Source: JADCCX01 sp031378805
GTDB taxonomy: Bacteria; Pseudomonadota; Alphaproteobacteria; Rhizobiales; Beijerinckiaceae
Reading direction: 5' to 3'
Assembly: GCA_031378805.1 (NCBI GenBank)
Contig: JANNEO010000075.1
Coordinates: 1 to 64,000, forward strand
DNA: 64,000 nucleotides
Positions 52,340-60,319 of the stretch are shown here, in pieces. Under the pieces are notes generated by a model. The model searched no databases. It had not been told where the DNA came from and saw only the letters and a program-made list of their open reading frames with translations. Each line of letters opens with the position of its first letter. The stretch's first letter is position 1. Made by a program: the position numbers and the translations under genes.

Positions 52340-52360
52340 GATGTCTCTCCTCCTGCCCGA

Positions 52361-53410
52361 TCAGCCCGCAAGACTCGTGATCCGCTCGGCTGCGGGCGGC
52401 AGGAACGAGCGGTCGAAGATCTCGCCCAGCGCCGGCGTGCGCGCCAATCCGTTGGTGCGGGCGACAAGCTCGATCGAGCGAAGGAGCCGCGCCTCGTCGA
52501 CATCACCGATGCCAAGGCGCTTGCCCTCGGGATGGCCCATCTCGATATCAAGGGTTGTCTGCAATCTCAGCTTGTCGACCGCGTGACGCACCGCCGCGTC
52601 GCGGCGGATGACGGCGTCGATGGCTGCGTCCTTGTCCTTCAGAACGTCGGCAAGGCCCCGGTTGATGGCGCGGACGAGCGCCGCAACCGCCCGTGGCTCC
52701 TCCCGGATCATGCGCCGCGTGGCCATCAGGCAACTTCCGTAGAGGTCCGGTACATGGTCCGCGTAGTTGATGAAGCGGATGCGTTGTCGCGCATCGATGC
52801 CTGCCGAGGCCATGGCGGCGGTGATGGTGCTGACATAGCCGAACACGCCGTCGAACTGGCCGGCCAGCATGGCCTCCACCTGCGCGCGCATCGACCCGCT
52901 GAAAGTCTTGATGGCGATGCCGGCCGGGTCTGCGCCTGTCTTCGCGCAAAACGCGCCGAAAGTGCGCAGCGCCACATCTGTGGCGTGGCCGCTAAGCGTC
53001 GCGCCTTTGAGGTCAGCGGGTCCCTTGATCGGACCGTCCGCCCTGACCGCGATCGTCGACGGCGAGGCGTTGAACATCATGAACACGCCGACCGGCGCAT
53101 CACCTGCTCCGCGCGCCGCGACTTCGATCAGGGAGTTGACGTCGCCGTAGCCAAAGTCGAAGCCCTGCGCCACCATGCGCGGTGCTGCGGTGAAGGCCCC
53201 TTCACCTGTCGTGAAGGTGATGTCGAGACCCGTTTCGGCCAGATATCCTTTGTCCTGCGCGAGAAGCAACCAGGCCTGTGGGCCAGAATAGGCCGTGTTG
53301 AGGATCATGGTCGCCTTGCGCGCCGACTGCTGAGCGCGAAGGGAGCCAGGAAGAGCGCAGAGAAGCGATGCGGCCCCTCCCAGCAAATGTCGGCGGGCGA
53401 GGGTCAGCAT
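52361..53410 (-). CDS. NMT1/THI5-like ABC substrate-binding protein (first of tandem pair)
   Basis: 349 residues from MLTLARRHLLGGAASLLCALPGSLRAQQ, a clear export signal, with AAAGGGTG upstream of the ATG. The TTG at 53428 is an alternative start. Motifs: ATMILNTAYSGPQAWLLLAQDKGYLAETGLDITFTTGEG, GYGDVNSLIE, FGYVSTITAAMASAGID, TLDIEMGHPEGKRLGIGD and FDRSFLPPAAERI. It is the most similar to the signal-less copy at 46250 in the segment YSGPQAWxLLAQDKGYxAExGL. Divergent from the LysR regulator at 53604, which probably controls the pair. Confidence 0.9.
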   Translation of the reverse strand: MLTLARRHLLGGAASLLCALPGSLRAQQSARKATMILNTAYSGPQAWLLLAQDKGYLAETGLDITFTTGEGAFTAAPRMVAQGFDFGYGDVNSLIEVAARGAGDAPVGVFMMFNASPSTIAVRADGPIKGPADLKGATLSGHATDVALRTFGAFCAKTGADPAGIAIKTFSGSMRAQVEAMLAGQFDGVFGYVSTITAAMASAGIDARQRIRFINYADHVPDLYGSCLMATRRMIREEPRAVAALVRAINRGLADVLKDKDAAIDAVIRRDAAVRHAVDKLRLQTTLDIEMGHPEGKRLGIGDVDEARLLRSIELVARTNGLARTPALGEIFDRSFLPPAAERITSLAG

Positions 53411-53603
53411 GATCGCACCCTTTCGCAAGGGGGGACTTGGCTAACAGGGAATGCCCCAGGCGGGTGAATGGCTCCAGGTAGTCCGCTCATATCGCCATCT
53501 CCGTTGAGAGTGTCACCTGAATGCGCCCGCTTGATTGTTGCCGTCCATAACAACTTGGGCAATGCTGCGTGCTGTTTTTTCGAATGGTCCGAAAGGCTGA
53601 CAT

Positions 53604-54560
53604 ATGGGTGAGCGGCTTTTCCCAACTGCGCTTCGCTGCGTCGATCATGTCGCGCGGTGCGGCTCGATCCAGGCGGCGGCGAAGGAGCTAAACGTCTCGG
53701 CCTCGGCGATCGACCGACAGATTTTACTCCTCGAAGCCGATCTTGGCATCGCCCTGTTCGAGCGGCGGCCGCGAGGCATGCGGCTGACGGCGGCAGGCAA
53801 TGTCGTGGTCGCGCTCGCGCGGCGCTGGCACGGGGAGGTTCGCAGGCTGGCTGCCGAACTCCGGGCGGTCCAGGGTCTCAACCAGGGCCATCTGCGGCTG
53901 ATCGCCATGGACAGCCTCGTCAATGGCGTACTGCTCACCATCGTGGAACGGCTCGGCCGCGAGCATCCGCTCATCACTTTCGAGGTCGAGATTGCGACCA
54001 CAGACCAGGCGATGAGCGCATTGCTCGCTGGCGAAGCGGACATCGGCCTCGTCTTCAACCTGAAGCCGCATCGCGAACTACGCGTCGTCTGGTCGACCGA
54101 GCTACCGCTCGGATGCGTAATGGCACCCGGTCATGAACTGGCGCGGGAGCGTCAAATCACGCTTCAAAGGGCGACGAGCTTTCCGATCATTCTGCAGGCG
54201 CGGTCGTTGGTGATCCGGCGCTACCTCGAAGCCCGGCACGACTGGCTCTTCCAGTCCGACCAGCCGCCCATCTCGACAAATTCGCTCCAACTGGTCAAGC
54301 AGCTGGCCCGGTCGGGCCGGTTTGTGGCGCTCACCTCCGAGCTGGATGTCGCGCCGGAACTTCTGGACCGTTCGCTTGTCTTCATTCCGGTGCGCGATAA
54401 GGCAGCCGACCCGCAGACCATCAGCGTTGCGACATGCGCGAGCCTGCCACTGCCTCAAATCGGACGACTGGTCGCTGACATCATGGCCGCCGAGACGGTC
54501 GCAATGCTCGAAGACGTGAGACAGCGCCCCCGAAGCGACACCGTACCTGCACCGGCATGA
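53604..54560 (+). CDS. LysR-family transcriptional regulator
   Basis: 318 residues. The N-terminal helix-turn-helix is ALRCVDHVARCGSIQAAAKELNVSASAIDRQILLLEADLGIALFERRPRGMRLTAAG. A LysR effector domain follows (HLRLIAMDSLVNGVLLTIVERLGREHPLITFEVEI, EADIGLVFN, GRFVALTSELDVAPE). Divergent from the two NMT1-like genes with 193 bp between them, so it probably regulates their transcription and perhaps the other transport genes. In 53411-53603 I see no clear palindrome. The effector could be the transported compound. Confidence 0.92.
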   Translation: MGERLFPTALRCVDHVARCGSIQAAAKELNVSASAIDRQILLLEADLGIALFERRPRGMRLTAAGNVVVALARRWHGEVRRLAAELRAVQGLNQGHLRLIAMDSLVNGVLLTIVERLGREHPLITFEVEIATTDQAMSALLAGEADIGLVFNLKPHRELRVVWSTELPLGCVMAPGHELARERQITLQRATSFPIILQARSLVIRRYLEARHDWLFQSDQPPISTNSLQLVKQLARSGRFVALTSELDVAPELLDRSLVFIPVRDKAADPQTISVATCASLPLPQIGRLVADIMAAETVAMLEDVRQRPRSDTVPAPA

Positions 54561-54638
54561 AGGAGGATGAACTCGCAAGGCTCATTTCGCGCTCAACACA
54601 GTTGAAACCCTTTAGGCCTGCTGCCGGTTTCGTGGAAC

Positions 54639-55139
54639 TCAATCTGAGTGGTTGATGAAACCGAGGCAGCCAACGTCTGCTTTGGAGCTGACCGAACCCA
54701 GCAATGCCCGCTTTGGGCGGATGAGATAGATTTCCTCGGTGGGAGAGTAAGGCGGTTCAGGACCAATGTCTGTGTACTCCGTGGTCAGCAGATGGCGGGG
54801 ATTGTAACCAACCTCTGCCATCCGCTTCAGTCCGTCGGGAGTCTCGAGGTAACGGTTGTGCGAGGCATTGAATGCGGTGTCGTAATACTCGTCCCGATAG
54901 GCTTTCGCGTTCTCGGGCTTCCAGAGCGAATGCAGGACATCCAGCGGTCGGTCGTGGGCATTGACGACGACAACCTTCTCGATCACGTCAAAGAGAATAA
55001 CCGGCGCGGCATTCGGGCTGTCAATCAACATCGTGGCGATCTTGCCGGGACCATCACCACGCCAGACCAGGGAGAGCCCTGCTAGCAAACCCGCAAGGTG
55101 AATTGGGCTGGAGAAATAGGTGCCGACGCTCATGCACAC
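54639..55139 (-). CDS. Hypothetical protein
   Basis: Up to 166 residues. Starts MCMSVGTYFSSPIHLAGLLAGLSLVWRGDGPGKIATMLIDSPNAAPVILFDVIEKVVVVNAHDRPLDVLHSLWKPENAKAYRDEYYDTAFNASHNRYLETPDGLKRMAEVGYNPRHLLTTEYTDIGPEPPYSPTEEIYLIRPKRA. I recognise no family. Hydrophilic, with one short hydrophobic stretch near the N-terminus. Start codon uncertain (ATG 55139 or 55133). It is the last gene before the tRNA-Pro side of the putative island, which would suit accessory DNA. Codon use looks like a real gene (few rare codons, GC-rich third positions), but it could be a fragment. Confidence 0.5.
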   Translation of the reverse strand: MCMSVGTYFSSPIHLAGLLAGLSLVWRGDGPGKIATMLIDSPNAAPVILFDVIEKVVVVNAHDRPLDVLHSLWKPENAKAYRDEYYDTAFNASHNRYLETPDGLKRMAEVGYNPRHLLTTEYTDIGPEPPYSPTEEIYLIRPKRALLGSVSSKADVGCLGFINHSD

Positions 55140-55417
55140 CAGTATGGCGGATTGAACGCCAAAGCGTCCTGCATCTGACGCCGTCTCGTCTCAGTCATAT
55201 TGTCGAAGAGAGGGAAGGATTTCACCTCATCGGGATAGCCATGCTAGCAAACGCGCAGCCTGATTGATCCACGTTCAAGCTGATCGATACCTTTTGGCAG
55301 TTTGCCTTATGGGGGCCTTCTGTCCAACTCCGTTAAATGAAGATAGTCACGAATTGGTCACGAAAATCAGAATCGTAAAAACAGAAGGAATTTTCTTCAA
55401 TTATTTCAGTACTTTGA
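55140..55417. other. AT-rich intergenic region next to tRNA-Pro, no gene
   Basis: About 280 bp without a supported gene. Near 55347-55366 two direct repeats GTCACGAA are separated by TTG (GTCACGAATTGGTCACGAA), in the position where arm-type integrase sites often lie beside a tRNA attachment site. The base composition is more AT-rich than the neighbours. This is suggestive only. Confidence 0.35.
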
Positions 55418-55434
55418 TTGGTCGGAGCGAGAGG
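55418..55434. repeat. 17-bp repeat shared with 20110-20126 (possible attachment core)
   Basis: TTGGTCGGAGCGAGAGG, the 3' end of tRNA-Pro in plus-strand reading, identical to the copy at 20110. In this orientation an integrated element would lie to the left, which is where the accessory genes are. Confidence 0.4.
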
Positions 55435-55496
55435 ATTTGAACCTCCGACCCCTAGTCCCCCAGACTAGTGCGCTAACCAGGCTGCGCTACGCTCCG
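55419..55496 (-). tRNA. tRNA-Pro (anticodon GGG)
   Basis: On the minus strand the sequence forms a complete cloverleaf: acceptor CGGAGCG / CGCTCCG, D arm GCGC...GCGC, anticodon stem CTAGT / ACTAG with loop CTGGGGG giving anticodon GGG, T arm GGAGG-TTCAAAT-CCTCT, discriminator A, and encoded CCA at the 3' end (positions 55421-55419). It is 78 nt long. It lies downstream of ihfA and merR in the same orientation. Its last 16 nt are duplicated at 20110-20126. Confidence 0.97.
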
Positions 55497-55606
55497 ACAA
55501 TGGTTCGAGGCTATAGGCGATGCGTTTGGGTCTGGCAACGCATCACGGTGCAAAATTCGCGTATTGCCGATCAATGCCAAAAAGTCGGTGAGGGTCTGAA
55601 TATCTG

Positions 55607-56068
55607 TCAGGCCGCGCGGAAGGCGGCGATCTGCCTGCGGCATTCGAGAAGTTCGGAAAGTGCTGCCTCCAGCCGGGCGCTTGCAGAGGGCGGCATTGGC
55701 GCAGCGCGGGTTTCTGGCCGGGACATGGCGGCGGTTGCCATTGTGTTGCGAGGCGTAACCACAACCGGTCCTGGTGCAACAGTCGCTGAAGACGTTTTCC
55801 AGGCGGATTGGACGGCCTTAACACCCTGCTCCTTGATGATCTTCTGCACGCCCTTGATGGTGTAGCGCTCGGCATGAAGAAGGTGCTTGAGGCCGCGCAG
55901 AAACTCGACATCATCGGGGCGATAATAGCGGCGTCCGCCACCGCGCTTCAGAGGCTTGATCTGGCTGAAGCGGGTCTCCCAGAAGCGCAGCACATGCTGG
56001 GGCAGGCCAAGATCATCGGCAGCTTCGGAAATCGTGCGGAAAGCGTCCGGTGCCTTGTCCGATGTCAT
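55607..56068 (-). CDS. MerR-family transcriptional regulator
   Basis: 153 residues from ATG 56068 (GGGAG upstream; a TTG six bases earlier is less likely). The MerR helix-turn-helix reads TISEAADDLGLPQHVLRFWETRFSQIKPLKRGGGRRYYRPDDVEFLRGLKHLLHAERYTIKGVQKIIKEQG. The C-terminal tail is Ala/Pro-rich and has no metal-binding Cys. It follows ihfA after 28 bp, the arrangement conserved in Hyphomicrobiales. Target genes are not known. Confidence 0.92.
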   Translation of the reverse strand: MTSDKAPDAFRTISEAADDLGLPQHVLRFWETRFSQIKPLKRGGGRRYYRPDDVEFLRGLKHLLHAERYTIKGVQKIIKEQGVKAVQSAWKTSSATVAPGPVVVTPRNTMATAAMSRPETRAAPMPPSASARLEAALSELLECRRQIAAFRAA

Positions 56069-56096
56069 GCGCAAGCTCCCTCAGCACGCTTCAGGA

Positions 56097-56429
56097 TCAT
56101 TCGTCCTCATCCGCCATTTCGAGGCCGTTGATGCGGCCCTTGAGCACGTTGGACGCCTTGAACACCATGACCCGTCGCGGCGTGATGGGCACTTCGACGC
56201 CAGTCTTTGGGTTGCGCCCTACCCGCGCACCCTTGGATCGCACGATGAACGAACCGAACGATGACAGCTTGACGTTCTCGCCGCGCTCGATGGCATCGGA
56301 AATTTCACCCAGGATCAACTCGACGAGGTCGGCGGATTCTGTACGAGACAGGCCAACCTGTTTGTAGACAGATTCTGCCAGATCGGCACGTGTCAGTGTC
56401 TGGTTCGCCACGGATGACCCCGCAATCAT
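56097..56429 (-). CDS. ihfA: Integration host factor subunit alpha
   Basis: About 110 residues. It contains TLTRADLAESVYKQVGLSRTESADLVELILGEISDAIERGENVKLSSFGSFIVRSKGARVGRNPKTGVEVPITPRRVMVFKASNVLKGRIN: the DNA-bending arm with RNPKTGxEVxI and the FGSF hinge are complete. The ATG 56429 gives MIAGSSVANQTLTRADL; a GTG at 56411 would give a shorter, equally plausible N-terminus. Pairs with IHF-beta to bend DNA. Usually directly behind fabH; here a DUF808 gene intervenes. Confidence 0.95.
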   Translation of the reverse strand: MIAGSSVANQTLTRADLAESVYKQVGLSRTESADLVELILGEISDAIERGENVKLSSFGSFIVRSKGARVGRNPKTGVEVPITPRRVMVFKASNVLKGRINGLEMADEDE

Positions 56430-56591
56430 CGGTTGAATTCCGTGAGCGACAAAACGACCTGCCCGCAGACTCAACACTATCTCTCTGAATTCATGACGGT
56501 ATTCGGGTCAGCGGATGCGGTCAACCCGAAATCGGCTCGATGCGCGGCAAGAGAGGCGGGAGCAAGCTGGCAACTCCGACTTCACGAAGCA

Positions 56592-57527
56592 CTATCCTGC
56601 TATCGCTCGGAAGGTATTAACACCTTTCTCCACCAGGAAGCCGATGAGTATTCCAAAAACACCCGCGAGAGCGGCATTGAGAAACCAGTCCACGAAACCC
56701 TTGAACGGGCCCGCAAAAGCAGCAACCGCGCCTGCGATGATCTGGCTCCCGTGCTCCAGCCCGGACCAGCCATAGCCTGCGAGACTGTGAATGATGATCC
56801 CGCCGCCAACCCACACCATTGCCAGCGTGCCGATGATGCTCAGCAGGCCAAGCAAGCCGGGCATCGCCTTCACCAAGCCGAGACCAAGCGGCTTCAGCGC
56901 GCCGTCCCGTCTGGCCAGCGCAACACCAAAATCATCGGCCTTCACGATCAGAGCAACAGCGCCGTAGACGAAGGCAGTGATACCAAGACCTACGACGGCA
57001 AGCACGACAGCCTGCGTCGTGAACGTTGCAGTTGCGACGCTGGCCAGCGTGATCGCCATGATCTCGGCGGAGAGGATCATGTCCGTGCGGATAGCACCTG
57101 CAACCTTCTCATCCTCAAGCGCTTGGCTGTCACTGGCCGCAGGCAAAGGCCCGGACACCATTGATTGGTGTGGAAACACCATCTCATGCAACTTTTCGTA
57201 CCCTTCGAAGCAGAGATAAGCACCACCAATCATCAGCAGCGGTGTGATGGCCCAAGGCGCGGCATAGTTCAGCAACAATGCTCCCGGCAGCAGGAAGATG
57301 AGCTTGTTCTTCAGCGAACCCCAGGCGATCCTGCCGACGATGGGCAGTTCCCGATCCGATGCGAAGCCCACGACATAGCGCGGCGTCACTGCCGCATCGT
57401 CGATGACAATACCGGCGGCCTTGCCGCCGGCTTTCACCGCTTGTGCTGCCACATCATCAAGCGAGGCCGCCGCGACTTTGGCAATTGCCGCGACATCGTC
57501 GAGTAGTGCCAGAAGTCCGCCGCTCAA
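56592..57527 (-). CDS. DUF808 family membrane protein (YedI-like)
   Basis: About 311 residues from TTG 57527, chosen because GGAG lies seven bases before it and the protein then starts SGGLLALLDDVAAIAKVAAASLDDVAAQAVKAGGKAAGIVIDDAAVTPRYVVGF, the standard DUF808 beginning. Several hydrophobic segments (LIFLLPGALLLNYAAPWAITPLLMIGGAYLCFEG, EIMAITLASVATATFTTQAVVLAVVGLGITAFVYGAVALIVK, LGLLSIIGTLAMVWVGGGIIIHSL) give about seven membrane spans. Function unknown. It is inserted between fabH and ihfA, on the same strand. Confidence 0.9.
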   Translation of the reverse strand: MSGGLLALLDDVAAIAKVAAASLDDVAAQAVKAGGKAAGIVIDDAAVTPRYVVGFASDRELPIVGRIAWGSLKNKLIFLLPGALLLNYAAPWAITPLLMIGGAYLCFEGYEKLHEMVFPHQSMVSGPLPAASDSQALEDEKVAGAIRTDMILSAEIMAITLASVATATFTTQAVVLAVVGLGITAFVYGAVALIVKADDFGVALARRDGALKPLGLGLVKAMPGLLGLLSIIGTLAMVWVGGGIIIHSLAGYGWSGLEHGSQIIAGAVAAFAGPFKGFVDWFLNAALAGVFGILIGFLVEKGVNTFRAIAG

Positions 57528-57602
57528 AACTGATCTCCAGAGCTGAATTGACGAAGAAAACAAAAACGGAAAGATATGGTGGATTATGCGGACAAGCGTC
57601 CC

Positions 57603-58577
57603 TCACATCCTCACCAGCACGCTCCCCCATGTAAATCCGCCACCCATGGCCTCCAGCAAGACGAGTTGGCCCTGTTTGATGCGCCCGTCCTTCACCGCCG
57701 TGTCCAGCGCAAGCGGGATCGACGCTGCTGATGTGTTGCCGTGCTTGTCCACCGTGATCACCACCTTTTCAGGGGGAATGCCCAGCTTGTGGGCGGACGC
57801 GTCGATGATACGCTTGTTGGCCTGGTGGGGCACAAACCAGTCGATATCGCTGGAATTCAAGCCCGTCGCGGCATAGGCCGCCTCGATCACGTCGGTGATC
57901 ATGCCCACGGCGTGCTTGAAAACCTCCTTGCCCTGCATCCGCAGGTGACCGGTGGTCATGGTGCTGGACGGGCCGCCGTCCACATAGAGCTTCTCGCGGT
58001 GGCGACCGTCGGAGCGCAAATGCGCGGTGAGCACGCCACGGTCGCTCATATCGCCGGTGCCGGGTGCGGCTTCCAGCACCACCGCCCCTGCCCCGTCGCC
58101 GAAGAGCACGCAGGTCGTGCGATCCTCCCAGTCGAGGATGCGGGAAAAGGTTTCCGCCCCAATCACCAGGGCGCGCTTGTGCATACCGGTGATCAGCATC
58201 GTGTTGGCGACGCTCATGGCATAGACGAAGCCGGAGCAGACGGCCGCGAGATCGAAGGCCGCGCCATGCGTCATGCCAAGGTTGAACTGGACCTGCGTTG
58301 CGGTCGCGGGAAAGGTGAAATCGGGCGTTGCTGTGGCGACGATGATGAGATCGATGTCCGCCGCCGTCACCCCGGCATGGGTCATCGCAGCCTTTGCGGC
58401 CCGCGTGGCGAGCACTGACGTTGTTTCCTCGAAGCCACTGGCGATGTGACGCTGGCGGATACCAGTGCGCTGGGTGATCCACTCATCGGTCGTATCGATC
58501 TGCTTGGCGAGTTCATCGTTGGTGACGATCTTGGCAGGCAGAGCGCTTCCCGTGCCGCGAATGATGGAGCGAAGCAT
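57603..58577 (-). CDS. fabH: Beta-ketoacyl-ACP synthase III
   Basis: 324 residues from MLRSIIRGTGSALP. Catalytic triad visible: Cys114 in FDLAAVCSGFVYA, His251 in WFVPHQANKRI and Asn281 in KHGNTSAASIPLAL. GDGAGAVVLEA is the conserved glycine-rich stretch. Condenses an acyl-CoA starter with malonyl-ACP to begin type II fatty acid synthesis. It follows plsX after 7 bp, so both belong to the same transcript. The upstream in-frame extension is not conserved in type. Confidence 0.96.
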   Translation of the reverse strand: MLRSIIRGTGSALPAKIVTNDELAKQIDTTDEWITQRTGIRQRHIASGFEETTSVLATRAAKAAMTHAGVTAADIDLIIVATATPDFTFPATATQVQFNLGMTHGAAFDLAAVCSGFVYAMSVANTMLITGMHKRALVIGAETFSRILDWEDRTTCVLFGDGAGAVVLEAAPGTGDMSDRGVLTAHLRSDGRHREKLYVDGGPSSTMTTGHLRMQGKEVFKHAVGMITDVIEAAYAATGLNSSDIDWFVPHQANKRIIDASAHKLGIPPEKVVITVDKHGNTSAASIPLALDTAVKDGRIKQGQLVLLEAMGGGFTWGSVLVRM

Positions 58578-58584
58578 GTTGGTG

Positions 58585-59661
58585 TCAGTCCTCGAGTGCG
58601 GGTTTTTCCGCCGGCTTCTCCGCGACAGCAACAACCGGCGTGCGGTGATAGGCCGTCAGCGTTTCCGATATCTTCGCCATCAGGTCATGGCGCACCATGT
58701 CATATCCCATGTCGACAGCCGCCGCGAAGCCCAGCGCATCGGTGCCGCCGTGGCTCTTGATGACGATGCCATTGAGGCCAAGGAATACGCCGCCATTGGC
58801 GCGGCGCGGGTCCATCTTTTCCTTCAGCGCGGCAAAAGCGCGCCGCGCAAAGAGATAGCCGATCTTGCTCATGATGGAGCGGCTCATGGCGGCCTTGAGG
58901 TATTCGCCGATCTGCTTGGCGGTGCCTTCGGCTGTTTTCAGCGCGATGTTGCCGGAGAAGCCCTCGGTCACCACCACATCAACCGTACCTTTGCCAATAT
59001 CGTCGCCTTCGACAAAACCGGCATAGGTGAGGCCAGGCACAGGCGTCTCGCGCATGATCTTGCCAGCCGCCTTCACCTCCTCGACGCCCTTGATCTCTTC
59101 CACGCCGACATTGAGCAGGCCAACCGAAGGGCTTTCGATGTCGAAGACGATGCGGGCCATGGCGGATCCCATGACCGCGATATCGATGAGGCGCTGTGCA
59201 TCCGCACCGATGGATGCACCCACGTCGAGCACCACGGACTCACCACGGATCGTCGGCCACAGGCCAGCGATGGCAGGGCGATCGATGCTCGCCATGGTGC
59301 GGAGGCAGAAGGTCGCCATTGCCATCAGCGCCCCGGTGTTGCCGGCGGAGACGCAGACATCAGCCTCGCCCTTCTTCACGGCCTCGATGGAAAGCCACAT
59401 GGACGATTTCCAGCGGCCCTTGCGCAGGGCAACGCTCGGCTTGTCATCCATCAGCACCACAATGTCGCAATGGTGGAAGGTGGAGCTGGCCTTGAGCTTG
59501 GGATACTTGTTGAGCACGGGCATCACGACCTGCTCCTGGCCGTAGATGACGAAATGCGCGTCGGGATGGCGTTCAAGTGCCGCGGCGGCGCCAGGAATGA
59601 TCACCGAAGGGCCATGGTCGCCCCCCATGGCATCAATCGAAATACGAACGTTCTTGGCCAT
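58585..59661 (-). CDS. plsX: Phosphate acyltransferase PlsX
   Basis: 358 residues from MAKNVRISIDAMGGDHGPSVIIPGAAAALERHPDAHFVIYG. The family opening DAMGGDHGP and later VSAGNTGALMA, NVGVEEIKG and VVTEGFSGNIALKTAEG are complete. It makes acyl-phosphate from acyl-ACP for phospholipid synthesis (PlsX/PlsY pathway) on the inner membrane face. Operon order DUF177-plsX-fabH is conserved in the order. 127 bp separate it from the DUF177 gene. Confidence 0.97.
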   Translation of the reverse strand: MAKNVRISIDAMGGDHGPSVIIPGAAAALERHPDAHFVIYGQEQVVMPVLNKYPKLKASSTFHHCDIVVLMDDKPSVALRKGRWKSSMWLSIEAVKKGEADVCVSAGNTGALMAMATFCLRTMASIDRPAIAGLWPTIRGESVVLDVGASIGADAQRLIDIAVMGSAMARIVFDIESPSVGLLNVGVEEIKGVEEVKAAGKIMRETPVPGLTYAGFVEGDDIGKGTVDVVVTEGFSGNIALKTAEGTAKQIGEYLKAAMSRSIMSKIGYLFARRAFAALKEKMDPRRANGGVFLGLNGIVIKSHGGTDALGFAAAVDMGYDMVRHDLMAKISETLTAYHRTPVVAVAEKPAEKPALED

Positions 59662-59788
59662 CGGGTGCGTCTGTCGCCTGTTGCCGGACCGGAATGCCGA
59701 GCCTCACTCCGCTAGCCGATCCGCTATTTTCTTACAATGCCGCAGGTGCCTTTGCCATGGCTGCCAAACGCCTCTGCACCGATGCTTT

Positions 59789-60319
59789 TCAGGACGCAGA
59801 TGGCTTCTTCAAGGCCATCAGCGCAGCAAAGGGGCTTTCTGAGCGGTCATTGTCGCCCATGTCAGCGGATGTGATGCCCGGTTTGCGCGGATAGGGGTCC
59901 AGCCCCAGTGCCAGCGCTTCCACCGCGAGTGCGCCAAGATCGATCATGCCATCGCGCAGCGGCTCAGGCGGATCTTCGTCGTCCAGCGTACGCTCGACTT
60001 CCTTCTTGGGAGTGGACTCAATGCGCTCAGGCGGGGCGAAACGGGCCTCGATGGTTTCTTTGACAGCCGTCGGAAACGGCTCCAGCGACACACCGCAGAG
60101 CTGTTGAACGCTGGCCGTCACCTCACCCGTCACGTGGAATGTGCTGCCGCGTGACGGCGTCACGGTCACAACCGCGTCCATCGACTCGACTTCCGGAATG
60201 CCGAGAAATGCCGCGATCGCCTCGCGCTGTGCGGCCGTCACGTGCAGAACGTTTGTCTGCCCGGTCCGGGGTATGGAGGCCGCCGGAATGGCATGGGAAA
60301 AGGGCAATCCGTCCGTCAC
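59789..60319 (-). CDS. DUF177 (YceD-like) protein
   Basis: 176 residues, GTG start overlapping the stop of the preceding gene by 4 bp (GTGA). Features: PAASIPRTGQTNVLHVTAAQREAIAAFLGIPEVESMDAVVTV, FHVTGEVTASVQQLCGVSLEPFPTAVKETIEARFAP, and the acidic end DDEDPPEPLRDGMIDLGALAVEALALGLDPYPRKPG. The VQQLCGVSLEPF and DLGALAxExLxLxLDPYPRKPG motifs are the family signature. YceD proteins have a role in 23S rRNA stability in other bacteria; the normal rpmF neighbour is not here. Confidence 0.92.
   Translation of the reverse strand: MTDGLPFSHAIPAASIPRTGQTNVLHVTAAQREAIAAFLGIPEVESMDAVVTVTPSRGSTFHVTGEVTASVQQLCGVSLEPFPTAVKETIEARFAPPERIESTPKKEVERTLDDEDPPEPLRDGMIDLGALAVEALALGLDPYPRKPGITSADMGDNDRSESPFAALMALKKPSAS

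Noticed and set aside
53411..53603. LysR operator palindrome upstream of the NMT1-like gene
   Set aside because: Only short, weak symmetry (GTTG/CAAC) was seen; below what I would call support.
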